A stretch of 64,000 nt of DNA from Epiperipatus broadwayi (lineage: Eukaryota > Onychophora > Udeonychophora > Euonychophora > Peripatidae). A program made the translations under genes and the position numbers. A model generated the notes under the pieces. That model was not told the DNA's origin, ran no database searches, and saw nothing but the letters and a program-made list of their open reading frames with translations. The DNA lies in contig JAQFVV010000013.1 of NCBI GenBank assembly GCA_028023455.1, forward strand, positions 15,948,258 through 16,012,257, given 5' to 3'. Below are positions 50,254 through 61,430 of the stretch, piece by piece. The number at the start of each line of letters is the position of its first letter. Positions within the stretch are counted from its first letter, which is position 1.

Positions 50254-51811
50254 CTTAAAATATTTTAAAAAGTTTACATCTTACCACACACATATACATG
50301 TACGAGTGCATGCATAGATATCTTTGGAATTAAAAAGAGAAAAACAACAACAAAAAATGTTATCTGACTAATTCAGTAAAAATTATTGTGAATAAATATA
50401 CAGTATATTAAATGAAGCTTATTATATTAAAAAATATAAAAGGTATAAAATTATTTCATACAGCTTTAACAAACAGAATTATTAGCAGTAAACTGATTAG
50501 TTACACTATTCAAAAACTAATTAAATTTTATAAAACTATAATATAAGTTGTCATAAAGTTTAAGCACACATACTAACTATAAAAATGATAAAACAAAAAA
50601 AGAATTTAAATTGAAAATAGAATATATCATCTAATAAAATTACATTAGTGTATATGAAAAAACTGTGATAGTAGAAATTATGGACATAATACTAAGTGTA
50701 TTCAGGAAAAATGCTTTTTTCTATTTGTTGCTAATCACTTTCTTAGGTAAGAAATCTTAAGTGAAATTATTTCTTATCAGAAAGACATTTGAAGTTTTTT
50801 TCATCATATTTATAATTCTGGAAACTAATATACTCCTCAAAGACTCAAAACTCACAAATGCTAAATCAAAAAAATATTAACTGATAACAAGCAGCTTCAA
50901 ATTTTTGCTTTTAATTAATTATAAGATTTTTAAGAATAGGCATTGGATTTAAAAGGTAATTTTTTTTTTGAAGGATATAATTAAAGATAAAATTTTTAAA
51001 CTTGAATTTGCTTTAAAAAATTTAAGATAGAAAAAAAAATTCATTTTTTAAATATGGAAAAAGAAAGAAAAAAGTTATATTGTTAGTATTTTGGATTTAT
51101 ACTTTAAAAAAATTCAAATAATTTATATACTTATTAGTAATATGTAATATCAAAATCCCTCTTCATCCATTTTCTTCAAACATATATTGGTATATTTCTA
51201 TTATTTTATGTCATTTAAATCCTTGAAAAAGATCATAAAATAGTTGAAATATAAAAATAAGAAATTTAATGTTTTAATATTCATAATGTTGATTTTTGAT
51301 TCTACTAGGGAAAAAAATTAAGGTTTTTAAAGAAAGATGATTGGAATATTATTTTTCTATGGAGTGGTGAAAAATCTTAAATATATTCTTTTCAGTTTAT
51401 TTAATTATTTTTGAGTTGTAAATCTCATAAATGCTGTCATCATTTCATTGCCATGTCAGAATTAATAATCTCTGAAGAAGACTGCTATTTTTACCCTTTA
51501 ATAGTGACAATTATGTGTTCTAAATAATTCAAAGATCTATTAGCAAAATCGTGTAAATATCAAAAGATGTGAATTATCACTATTATCTAAGAGGCATTAA
51601 TTTATTAAAATTAATAATTTTGTCAGTTTCAATTCAAATTCTGTCATACTTGTATACTGACAATATTCATATATTGAAGTTTTTCAGATTAACTTTTCCC
51701 TTACAATTTAAAGTGAATATTATTATTGAATTTCAAATTTTTACTGTTTGTATAGTTTACAAAGAAGAAATTCATATGATTAAAAACAAACAGAACATAT
51801 GGGAGGTTTAA

Positions 51812-52078
51812 TTTGGCAGGATAGCTCAGTTGGTTAGAGCATTATCTTAAAATTCAATACTCAAGAATCTAAGGGTCCAGGTTCGATTCCATGCTAGTAC
51901 CGTCACTGATCAGCCAGCAATACCTGAAGAAGAGGGGAAAATAATGTTATGCATATACTGACCTGTGTGCTATTACTAATAGTTAATGTATTTGGAATAT
52001 TTAAATATAGTTAAATTTTTCTAAAATCATCAATATTCATATTACATGATGGAAATAGTCCAATATATAAATACAAAT
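51812..52078 (+). mobile_element. tRNA-derived SINE, better-preserved copy
   Basis: The head GGCAGGATAGCTCAGTTGGT has an excellent pol III box A (TAGCTCAGTTGG), and GGTTCGATTCC is a perfect box B 70 bp on. Between them the anticodon arm is expanded and unpaired, so this is a SINE head rather than a tRNA gene. A body (CGTCACTGATCAGCCAGCAA, then CCTGAAGAAGAGGGG) and a tail ending ATGATGGAAATAGTCCAATA follow. The tail matches the arms of the palindrome at 24192-24871. An antisense transcript would cross a CAD intron. Confidence 0.82.
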
Positions 52079-52185
52079 AAATTCGAAAAATAAAAAATTA
52101 AATGAGTGAATTAAAAAAGGTTATTTATTGAGAAAATTTTCAAGAATTAGATTCAGTATATATTTAAAAATAAAGGAATTATAAA

Positions 52186-52332
52186 AGATATGTTGGAAAG
52201 AAGATGGACACCAAAAAAAGTTGATATATCGTTAATACAGGAAGTAGCTATAGGTAAACAAAAAATAGAAGGATTTGGAAACTCTGGGATGATAGACGAA
52301 ACTTTTCTTTTGCAAAACAAATACGGATTATA
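52186..52332 (+). pseudogene. Possible LINE endonuclease scrap
   Basis: A plus-strand frame reads ERRWTPKKVDISLIQEVAIG, then KQKIEGFGNSGMIDE, to a stop at about 52333. DISLIQE resembles the first catalytic-site segment of APE-type LINE endonucleases. It is too short for certainty. A minus-strand frame over 52248-52484 is also open but unrecognised. Confidence 0.25.
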
Positions 52333-53143
52333 ATAAATCCATGCCACTTATGCTTCCAATATTTGTGTTTTGTAGTAAAGAAATATCTATTTTTCAAATG
52401 AACGGTCTCCTCACCAATTTTTTTTTTAATTTCACAAAGTCTAACTATGTTCCATTTACTATTAGATGGTTCTAATTGAAACAATTTCCCATCTCTTGAA
52501 AGTAATCAATAATTATGTCATTAAATGAAAACCTGTCTACATCCAAGGAATTCTTAACACTCTCTATCTATGACTATCAACTGCTACCATGGTTAGTGAC
52601 AACACAATCATCTGAGATTAAGGATAATAATTTAAATTTTATCTGTCAGGATTGTAAATATCTATTTTAAAAAAAACCCATCATTCACACACATTTTCAT
52701 CCTATTGTGAAGAGATCTCAACAGAAATTTCAATTAAGATCTTATAAGATAAATAATAAAAAAAAAATATTGTATTTCTTTTCTTAAACTCAAAGATATA
52801 GTCAATAAACTCATCATGCTGGTTGATGAATATTAGGAAGTAGTCCATACATGTTCATTTATCATATGAATAAATATACAATAATAATAACTAAAGTGAC
52901 AAGAACATATGAACAGACATTATGAATTTGTTCTACTTTATTCCTTTATGGCCTCAAAGAGGAATCCAAGGATTATCTTTCAATTAGCAACAAACTCCTT
53001 TCTTTGGCTTAAAGTTGTACCATGCTCTCACATATACGAACTAGATGACATAATTTAAATCAATATTAAAACTGCATTATTCAAGAAGGTACTTGAAAGT
53101 TTTAAGTTGATCAAATTCTATAATTTGTTTGATATAGCCATAT

Positions 53144-53456
53144 TTTTGGCAAAATAGTCTAGCTGCTAAAGCATCTCATTAAATTCAGCATTTACAAATC
53201 TAAAAGTTATTGATTAAATTCTCACATTAGCACTATCGCAGATCAGGTGAGTAACACTTGAAGAAGAGAAAAGAAAACTACTGATCAAAATGTTGTCTTA
53301 TAAACTAATCTATGTCTTATTATTAATAGTTAAATGTATTTGGAAAAGAATAAATTATAGAAAAATCAAATGTTTATAGAAAAATCAAATTTTAACATTT
53401 AACAATTCAACTAGATGATGATAATAATTCAACATATAATTACAAATAAAATGTCA
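53144..53456 (+). mobile_element. tRNA-derived SINE, decayed copy
   Basis: Same layout as the copy at 51812: TTGGCAAAATAGTCTAGCTG (decayed box A), TTGATTAAATTCTCACATTAG (decayed box B), TATCGCAGATCAG, TTGAAGAAGAGAAAAG, then TTAAATGTATTTGGAA and a tail ACAATTCAACTAGATGATGA. Both pol III boxes are mutated, so this is an older insertion. Confidence 0.72.
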
Positions 53457-53815
53457 TCAGGGCCAGTTTCAGTTAGTGTAGGGCTTTTCAAAATATGACT
53501 TTAACTTCTATAAATAAATATGCATTTTTTTAATTAAAAAAAATTAGTAATTGAATAGCATAATTTAAATAAAGTATATATTTATACTGAAGCAATATAA
53601 AACATTGTTTAAAATATTTCTAGCTATTTGCTCAAAAAAGTCTTATAAAATTGAATCAAAATCTAACTATTATGCTTCTTGATTTTCAATATATAGGATC
53701 ACTAAGCTGTTTAGCCTATCTTAGGTCATATTTAATTTTATGTAATTTTTTATTATTTTAATCTAGAAAATGTCCTTTCTCCAGAATCAACAATATCCAA
53801 AAAGCAATGAAGAGA

Positions 53816-54192
53816 TTAGGAAAGCTGTAGCTTATCATTTTCTGCTAGAAATTCAAACATTTTAAAAGGTGTTCCATAATTTTCTAATAATAGAATAATT
53901 TTTAGATCTTCTATTTCGTTGATCAACATATTATCAACTAAATCCAGCTCCTTTATAAAATCAGTAAATGAAACTTTTTGTGTAGTTTTAGTATTCATCA
54001 GAGCAATTTCTAACTGTTCCATATGCTTTTTTAATTATTCAAATCAAGTTTGTGCTAGATCATGCCTAGTAGCTATATTTCAACAATTCAGCTACTGTTT
54101 ACCTTCAAACAGTCAAATAATTGCTCATATACTGTTGAATCTCTCTGTAACTTTTTCTTATTTAAATCATAAGATTTTTCAAATTCCGTAAT
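53816..54192 (-). pseudogene. Unrecognised coding-like relic
   Basis: Two nearby minus-strand frames look less random than their surroundings: ITEFEKSYDLNKKKLQRDST then VYEQLFDCLK (about 54190-54100), and MEQLEIALMNTKTTQKVSFT then KELDLVDNMLINEIEDLKII (54022-53816). Stops and a frame change separate them. No family is recognised. Mobile-element gag or transposase debris is only a guess. Confidence 0.25.
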
Positions 54193-54224
54193 ATAAAATT
54201 AATTTTAAGTTTGATAGATATATA

Positions 54225-54970
54225 TTTATAATTGTTATATTTTGATTTACAAATATCAAATTTACTCCATCCACAACTTTGCCACAATCCATTCTAGATC
54301 TAAATAAATAAAGTAATGATTATTAGTAATCATTTATTAAACTAGAGATTATTTCTAATTCAGGTAGAAACTTTAAACCTCAGTTAAAGATTAATATGTT
54401 TCTTTAATTAAGCAATCATACATAGAGTAATTCAATTTCATTTTTCTTTTCCACTGCATAACACCTTTTACAAATATACTTAATAACATCCACAGCATCA
54501 CATTCTTGAAACATATGAATAGACATCTTAAAAGACAAATGACCCCCAAGATACATTTTATACTGAATAAGCACTCATCAATTGTCCTAGATCAATATCT
54601 CTTATATAAATTTTAATCATATATTCAATATTTAACAATAGTAAATTGTTATATTTTGATTTATACATGTTAAAACTACATCACCCACAACTTTGACATG
54701 ATTCACTCTAGCTAAATACACCAATGATTATTTCTAATAATCATTTATTAAACTAGAGATTATCTGTAGCCCACAGTTAAATATTAATATATGTTTTTTA
54801 AAATTAAACTCATTACATGGGGTAATTCAACCTCATTTCTCTTTACCCATGCATAATATGTTTTTACATAGGTACATAATAACTTCCACAACATTACTTA
54901 TTCTTGAAACATATAAATAAAGACTTCTTTATAATTGTAATAACAATATTATATGACTTCCTAACTAAAG
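54225..54970. repeat. Diverged tandem duplication, about 400-415 bp period
   Basis: ATTGTTATATTTTGATTTA near 54231 recurs near 54645. Then in the same order CACAACTTTG, ATCATTTATTAAACTAGAGA, GGGTAATTCAA-like and TTCTTGAAACATAT recur with spacing shrinking from 414 to about 398. Non-coding. Confidence 0.65.
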
Positions 54971-55438
54971 AATAGAAGGGGTCTACAGTTTGTATAAAAG
55001 AATGAAGTCTCTAAAACAAATAGAAACTGTTTTGGTGTCAGATCTATACAAGTTAGTTTGGGATTGAAACCATACCTTATTTTTGAATCTTAATTTATTA
55101 ATTTAAATAAGGCAATGGTAAAAAAATTATAGCTAAATGCATTAGTTCCAGCTTTGAATCATAGTCTAAACTGATGATAAAAGTCAAAACCAGTTTGGGG
55201 AATAATACAGCATTATAATACTTAGTATCAATTAATTACTAAATTTACAGTATATGGCTATTGAGTATAGAGAAGTATACTTTTAATTTTAAAAATAATC
55301 ATGAATTAAATTTGCAACCAATCAGCTTCTTTATAGTTTATAGATTATATATTCTATGGAAAAATTATTCTCACCATTAAATTATAAAAATAAATAATAT
55401 ATTCGACAACATAAAGCATATTCATAAAAACAAGTTAC

Positions 55439-55570
55439 CTGAGTCACATATTCCGCAGTAATGGGAAGAAAATAAACTTTATCTGCTAATCCTTTGGAAG
55501 TTTGAACTGTTGCAATATTAGGATTAATGAGAACAGTCTGAACTTTTTCTTCTTTTAAAGCTTTAATTGC
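55439..55570 (-). CDS. CAD: CAD exon 2: CPSase half A, N-terminal subdomain
   Basis: 44 codons from AIKALKEE to AEYVTQ, phase 0 on both sides. It carries the conserved [12 protein letters not shown] and [11 protein letters not shown] strands of the biotin-carboxylase-like fold. The residue aligned by counting with human Thr456, the MAP-kinase site, is Thr, but the next residue is Ala instead of Pro (PITAEYV). The start follows TATTTAG and the exon is followed by donor GTAACT. Confidence 0.93.
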
Positions 55571-57429
55571 CTAAATAAAAATAATATATCAAAGGAAATC
55601 ATTTTATACAACTATTTTTTTTATATCAATTAAAAAAAAAATCAAAATGTAAATAATTATAATTTTTTTTGATTAAGAGAAATTTTTACATAAATTTCAG
55701 CGACTTATACAATGTAATAACCTATAAATTATTTTTTATTATCCTTAATTTTTTTCTCAAAGTCTTAATTAATATATTAATAGATCTATTAGCTGCTCTT
55801 CTTACATTCTTAATTTTTTTTTTTAAAAGTAAAAATGCAGTTACAAAATGTACAATATAAACAAAATATATTTACAAGTTATAAAATTAGTTGGGATTTG
55901 AATAACACTAACATTTCCTGATATTAAATATTGCAAGTTCATTAAAGTGAGTTTGACTAGACTTTATTTTCTATGATATTTATAATTATTTACACTAGTT
56001 GGGCTGCATTCACAAAAATAAAAAATCTTACAAGACAGTTATTGCTTAATTTTGTTGCATATTTTGAGCTTCCAATTTAGTTTTGCTAATTGCTGTGCTT
56101 GTTTATTGCTAAATAAAATTATATGGAGTGTACAAGATGCTGTCCATGTTTTTCCATTGTAGTTCTATACATTAATATTTTAAATTATTTAGGGCATTGG
56201 ATTTCTTACTTAAAAAGGAATTTATATCGGCTGCATCAGACTTCTTATGCATTTATCTTATATAGTATGCCTAAAGTGATTTCTTAATATATTTTTTTAC
56301 ATACATTTGATTCTATTCTAGTATCTTTAGTTTTCTATTTGCCTTAAGGAAATCAAACAATGTGTTATTTATTAATTATGTAAAAAATATTTAATTTTTT
56401 TTTGAAAAGTTAAAGAAATTAGTTTAATGTTCAATTTAAATATGCTTTATTATCACAATTTCTAATATATTATAAAAATTAGAATTGCCAAGATGGAATA
56501 TCTAAGATTAAAAATGTAATAAATTAATCTACTGATAATAGGATGTTCTTTATTCCATTTTTATTTAAAATTAGAATCTGTTTAAAAACAGAGTATGTTA
56601 AAGAAACTTAAATCATTAGATTTCCACTTAAAAGAGGCAAAATGACATCCACAGTCTACACTGTGGTTTAGGTATTATTTAAATCTGAAAACAAAATTGT
56701 TTACCATTAGGTAAGAAAAACTTTTGTTATATAAAATCATTAAGTTTTTGGAATTGCTATAAGCTTTAATGGCTTCAAAACAATATGCAAATGCTTGATA
56801 ATCATCACTGAAATTGAACAATTATTGGATTGCAATATAATGATAAAGATCACTATTATAACCAGTTGTCAACTTTTTTTAAAACTGAAGTTGAACTTTT
56901 CTATTCAGAACCCGATTGTTTGAAATGATGTTTAATGTTTATTTCATTTTGAAAAGCTTTATATATTTATATAGAAGTGTTAAACAGCTAACTACATTGA
57001 AAAGATGTTTGGAAGGTTGCTATTTTAAAATATTATTCTGAAATGATTTTTTGATAATTTATCATTCACAAGACAAAAAAATAAATATACCCGCCTATCA
57101 AAATTCAAAAACAGAATTTAGTAATTCAAGATGTGTTTCTTTAATTGCTCAAATAAATGTTCAACAATTCAAAAAATCTTAAGTACTTAACACATCAACC
57201 TATCCTATTTATAATTATAAGTTGGAATAATTAAATGAGAACATTCCGATTAAATTTATTAATGCTTTCTTTCTTTGGAAAATTTCATTCCTAATAAAAA
57301 TAAGTAGTTAGAAATAGTCTGATAAGATTGCAGATCTAAAGTATACTATTTGATGATATAATCATATGATTAAAAAATACTGTTTTTCATTATCATCAAA
57401 AGTCTTCTGAAGTTAAAACAAAAACTTAC
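55571..57429 (-). other. CAD intron 2 (1.9 kb)
   Basis: A/T-rich non-coding; no element recognised. Confidence 0.5.
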
Positions 57430-57577
57430 TTGTGATCCAGAGTAATCAAATTCACCAGCTTGGCCAATAGATAAACCACCAGAACCAAGAATAAGAACCT
57501 TCCTAGGTCTCAATATTAATGATTTATTTTCTGCAGGTTTATGTAAGTAATTAGTGATTTGTTCTCTGACTGATATA
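57430..57577 (-). CDS. CAD: CAD exon 1 of window: start of CPSase half A
   Basis: It begins with the last base of a split codon, then 49 codons. About 20 linker residues starting ISVREQI lead into [19 protein letters not shown] and FDYSGSQ. This is the glycine-rich nucleotide-binding opening of the first synthetase half, after the glutaminase-to-synthetase linker. The acceptor TTTATTTAG and donor GTAAGT are both good. The preceding intron is phase 2 and runs out of the window past a LINE insertion. Confidence 0.93.
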
Positions 57578-58182
57578 CTAAATAAACAGCAAAAACAAAT
57601 ATATACATATTATAGAATTTACTTTTTTTAAATTAATATTTTTATTATACACACTTTTTTTTTAATTAAATAAAAAAACAAAAAAACTGATGAAGTGAAA
57701 AAAAAAATCCTTAAAAATTAAAATAGAATGATTAGCATATCCACTGCCTTGCTGATGATCTGGGATTCCAAGTTGTGGATCAAATAAATCAAAAATTTTT
57801 TCAGGTCATGTTTAGAATTTTTATTTCAAGCAGACAATTCCTAGTCAATCCATTTAGCCACATATTAATGATTGTAAATGGGTATTAGCTAATCTTAGAT
57901 AGAGGATAAAGATCATAGGTTAACCTGCATCAGTCATATGAATGTTGACCACTGTAAAAATAAATATATTATTGTAATAATAAGCAGTCTTCACTACCTG
58001 TGGGCAGGTATTGCACTCATGATGCATAATCATAGTTAGTATTATCTTTTATCTTAAATCAAAAATAAAAAGCTTCTTGCTTTCCTGTTGTACATTGTTT
58101 TTTATTTTATATGCTTGCAACTGTAAATTTCTGTCAGTGTTGAAAAATTTATAACAGAAAAACATATATACATATATCTGCA

Positions 58183-58335
58183 AAGAAATCAAGTCATATA
58201 TCACATGATCTAATTTAGCAAGCTTGAATTACAAATGTTATCTAATGAGCTTCCAATAGCTCTTAAAAAGCTTTTCAAAATATCCCCAACTCCAGACCGA
58301 TTTCTGCTTCTAGCTTCCTCAGTGAAGTGCTAGTT
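58183..58335 (-). repeat. Hammerhead-bearing unit, minus orientation
   Basis: Read on the minus strand, it has the hammerhead, then GGGGATATTTTGAAAAGC, then GGAAGCTCATTAGATAA, then AAGCTTGCTAAATTAGATCA and TGTGATATATGACTTGA. The last part matches AGTCATGTGACATCTGACTT of the unit at 15214. This establishes it as the same family. Confidence 0.62.
58281..58330 (-). ncRNA. Hammerhead ribozyme motif, decayed, minus strand
   Basis: On the minus strand ACUUCA (58328-58323) pairs with UGGAGU (58294-58289) as inner stem I. The core CUGAGGA (58322-58316) is intact. Stem II is only GC/GC. GAAA (58304-58301) is intact, followed by UCGGUC with the cleavage site before UGGA. Outer stem I is poor. It may be inactive. 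Confidence 0.5.
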
Positions 58336-58364
58336 CGTCCCATATGGTTATTTAAGTTAGATAG

Positions 58365-58560
58365 CTGGATTTGAAGACATATGGATGTCTGAAAATTTCA
58401 GATACCATGAGACAAAGTTCCGGGATTGACTTGATATTTTAAATCTAATGCTTGAATATCCTAGCAACTCACTGAGGAAGCCAGAAGCAGAAACTGGTCT
58501 GGGGTTGGGGATATTCTGAAAAGCTTGTTAAAAGCTGTTGGAAAGCTCATTAGATAGAAT
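58365..58560 (+). repeat. Hammerhead-bearing unit, plus orientation
   Basis: GCTGGATTTGAAGACATATG, GGATGTCTGAAAATTTCAGA, and TTTAAATCTAATG precede the hammerhead, in the same order as AAAGACATGTAGATGTCTAA, AAGTTTCAGAT and TTAAATCTAATG in the units at 15214 and 15639. AAGCTTGTTAAAAGCTGTTG follows, like AAGCTTGTTTAGAGCTATTA there. Together with the minus unit it makes a head-to-head pair. Confidence 0.68.
58454..58516 (+). ncRNA. Hammerhead ribozyme motif, type I, third copy
   Basis: The outer stem I GAAUAUCC (58454-58461) pairs perfectly over 8 bp with GGAUAUUC (58509-58516). Inner CUCA (58468-58471) pairs with UGGG (58500-58503). The core CUGAGGA is at 58472-58478. GAAA is at 58490-58493 and CUGGUC at 58494-58499, with cleavage after 58499. 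Stem II is weak (GC/GC around CAGAA). The different outer stem-I sequence relative to the 15-kb copies keeps pairing, which looks like covariation. Confidence 0.68.
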
Positions 58561-59157
58561 ACACACACACACATATATATATATGGCTAGCAGATACAGT
58601 TGAAATATTATAATTACATACTACACGCCGAGGATTCTTTGTTTTGATTCGTACTTCTGTTTACAATTACATTATAGATTAGCAGCAAAATTATGATTGT
58701 AAAACAATTTAAGTAAATGTGTTTTAAATTAAATATTTCACCATTAAAAAGCATGTTTTAAAAACCTTGAAAAAATGCTTTAGGATATGGGGAAAAAACC
58801 AAAGCAATATTAGACTATTTTAATTGGATTATTACCCATTTTGTGTAAAAATGAACAGTAACAGAAAGATTAAAAAAAAAAAGATAAATTTAATAATTAA
58901 ATGGCAACATATAAAAGAAAAGTATATATTGTCTATTAATATATATATAAATGAAAAGGCGCATGCGCTAATTAATAAGAGAGCAAAATTTATGGTGAAA
59001 TTTCACTTTAGTTTTTCCCCTAAACAAGCCATTGGATTAATCCAGACCAAACAGTATTCTTAATAATAGCGAAGTGATCAAAAACAATCCATTTTTAAAT
59101 AAAATTCAAACCTCTCCACAGGTGATTTTTGGTTGTTAATCTATAGACAAAACAAGC

Positions 59158-60500
59158 ATGGCAAACGCCATGATTGCCATGTGTGAAAATAAGTATAATT
59201 TACAATCATATGCAGAAGCAATCAAAATGCCAAGAACAAGTAAAAAAAAAAATCAGGAAAAGATAGTCTGTGAGAACATAAACAATTTAAATAATGGTAA
59301 GAAGGCAGGGCAGAGTCCAAGATTTCATAAATCAACTGTTAATGATATAATGAAACTAGACATCAGAAATTCAAATTAATATTATGGAAGAAAACTGGAC
59401 AGAAGAAAGCCTAAATAAAACAGCAAAAGTCTTCAACTTAACCATCCCATGAGATATATTTTTCTCTTTCAAACGTTTTTTTACTAGCCGATCAATTGTA
59501 CTAGCAATCACAGATATAAACTTCACATTATATAAGTTTCCCAGAGATCTATTATTTGAAGCAATTAATGAAAATAATCGATGGGTTTCAATATTTCGAA
59601 TTGCCAACTATACAAATTACAGATATATTGTAGTAGAATATTATAATGAAGAACAAAAAGAGAGATTTGAAAAAAAAAATCAAAACACTACGTAAATTTG
59701 CACTAATCAAAGTAAACCAGAGAGAGAAAATATTGTTAATGGATAATAAAAAAAACACTTATTTAAATTATAATATTATCAACTTCAAAAAACTAATGCA
59801 GCCTTTCGGAGAAATGATCGGGTTTCAAAACATGTATTTAAAAAACACTCAAATACCGATTTTAAGTAATAGCTATGAATTTAAAGTACGTCTAAATAAA
59901 AACATAAACCCAAATGATATTCCAATGCTTATAATAGACCGAGAAATGACTCTTCTTTTAATAATTTCTAGAACAAAACTGTAATGTTTTAATTGCAAAG
60001 AAAGAAGAGAAAATGCCAAGAAAGAGGAGAAAATGCCAACAGTGTAAGCTGAGAGCGATACCGAGACATCAATGTAAGGGTTTCAACACAGAAGAAATAG
60101 ACAACACACAACATGAGATAGATGTATTAGTTTAGGAAAAAACAAAAATTCAAATAAATAAGCAAATGGATACAACACAATACACACAAAATGAAAAAAC
60201 AAAATTATCCCAAAAGCACATAGAAGTAATGGAAATAAACGAACAGTCATCCTTCAGAGCCAATCATCAATAAAACATCGGAGGATATATTAAACACATT
60301 AACATCGAGTCCTCAACAAAAAGACTCAGAAATAAATAATACCTCAGGTAAACGTAAACCCGGACGACCTCCGTTCCACAAATGTAGTAGGAAACCTGAC
60401 TTAGAAAAATCTGAATTAAGTGAAGATGATGATTTACCACCAATGGATGACAACAACAAAAAAGTTAAAACAATTCTAAAGGACCTCCCAAGACACTAAT
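59158..60500 (+). pseudogene. LINE ORF1-like protein, broken
   Basis: The open pieces are MANAMIAMCENKYNLQSYAE (then AIKMPRTSKKK) at 59158-59379 and MKNKKRDLKKKIKTLRKFAL at 59646-59984, ending IIDREMTLLLIISR. Near 60030 a knuckle-like CQQCKLRAIPRHQC occurs, then a basic/acidic tail with KRKPGRPP and ELSEDDDLPPMDD near 60350-60450. This composition fits a nucleic-acid-binding ORF1 before an endonuclease ORF. Several stops interrupt it. Confidence 0.5.
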
Positions 60501-60686
60501 ACAGACGCTACAATGGATAAAGCTGATATAATGGAAAAGGTAAGTGTACCTTGTTTAAAATATGACAGTCTTATGACTGAAAAGTAGTCACATAGGGTGG
60601 ACTAGATAAACAGATAGTAAGAGAATGAACTCAGATTAATTTATCAAGAAAACAAGTATAATAAATTTATACAAGTAAAACAAATA

Positions 60687-61200
60687 TGAGGATAAAAATA
60701 GGTTCTTTAAATGTTCAAGGATTAAACTCGATAAAAAAAAATTAAGAATTAAAAAAAAATGGATGAATACTACCTAACCACAAATAATAGGATTAAGTGA
60801 AACAAAAATATATAATAGATCACCAATAGATCCATTAACATATCTTAGCAGTCATGGACATACCGCTTTCTCCAAAACAGCCTTTTCACCCTCAGCAGGG
60901 ATGGGAATTGTAATTAGTAAAAATTGTCAATTTAGATAATTTAAAATTATATGTATAGATGCACACATGCTGATAGTAACTTTATATCATAAGTCTTTAA
61001 CACTTAATATTATATTTGTTTACATCCCACCAGATCATAAAATAATCAATACATTAAATGCCAAATTTGCATCCTCAACCGATCCCATAATACTGATTGA
61101 GGATTTCAACATGACATATAACAATGAAATGGTTACACTTATTGGCTTTTCCACATATGACAGGAGAAGAGTTTCTGCCACAGAATTCTGTCTTATTTAA
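60687..61200 (+). pseudogene. LINE APE-type endonuclease domain, broken
   Basis: MRIKIGSLNVQGLN (60687 on) is the usual opening of an APE-like LINE endonuclease. IIGLSETKIYNRSP-like sequence near 60785 supplies the catalytic Glu region, after a stop. FSPSAGMGIVISKN follows near 60890. Then the open piece 60967-61200 has FVYIPPDH and DPIILIEDFNMT, matching the GDFN active-site block with Gly replaced by Glu. Confidence 0.68.
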
Positions 61201-61430
61201 TAATAGCAGATATTCATCAATGATTGACCTGGTGTTTTACTAACCAGCACTGCACCATATGATGAACTTATCATTGATATGCTGCAATCATAGTAACTCT
61301 TAAAAATGACTTTATACACAAACCATTAACAACAACCAGTAAAACCATTAGAGTACTTCTGCCCAGTAACACGACTGAACAACTATTTTCAAAAATATAC
61401 ACACTACTATTCAAAATTAGAAACCTTGAA

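Larger units (their letters stand above)
50254..55438 (-). other. CAD intron 3 (5.2 kb)
   Basis: It carries two tRNA-derived SINE copies, a possible LINE endonuclease scrap, and a diverged tandem duplication near 54225-54970. The first 1.2 kb and the last 0.5 kb are plain A/T-rich sequence. Confidence 0.55.
2671..57577 (-). other. CAD: CAD gene, CPSase large-subunit section (16 exons, both ends outside window)
   Basis: The exons join to 957 contiguous codons with no stop. The product would supply the carbamoyl-phosphate synthetase part of CAD: two ATP-grasp halves that turn bicarbonate, ammonia and two ATP into carbamoyl phosphate, in the cytosol, as the first step of pyrimidine synthesis. 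CAD rather than mitochondrial CPS1 is chosen because diagnostic stretches follow [38 protein letters not shown] and [10 protein letters not shown], and because the central region is CAD-like rather than CPS1-like. Every intron obeys GT-AG. Introns are phase 0 except the one between exons 8 and 9 and the one entering exon 1, both phase 2. The glutaminase part should lie beyond 64000. The MGS, dihydroorotase and transcarbamylase parts should lie left of base 1. Exons are numbered from the 5' side within the window. Confidence 0.95.

Noticed and set aside
51816-51901. Functional tRNA gene
   Set aside because: Boxes A and B are good but the anticodon arm does not fold and a SINE body follows.
2671-57577. 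Mitochondrial CPS1 instead of CAD
   Set aside because: Diagnostic stretches in exons 7, 9 and 10 follow CAD; CPS1-type residues are absent there.
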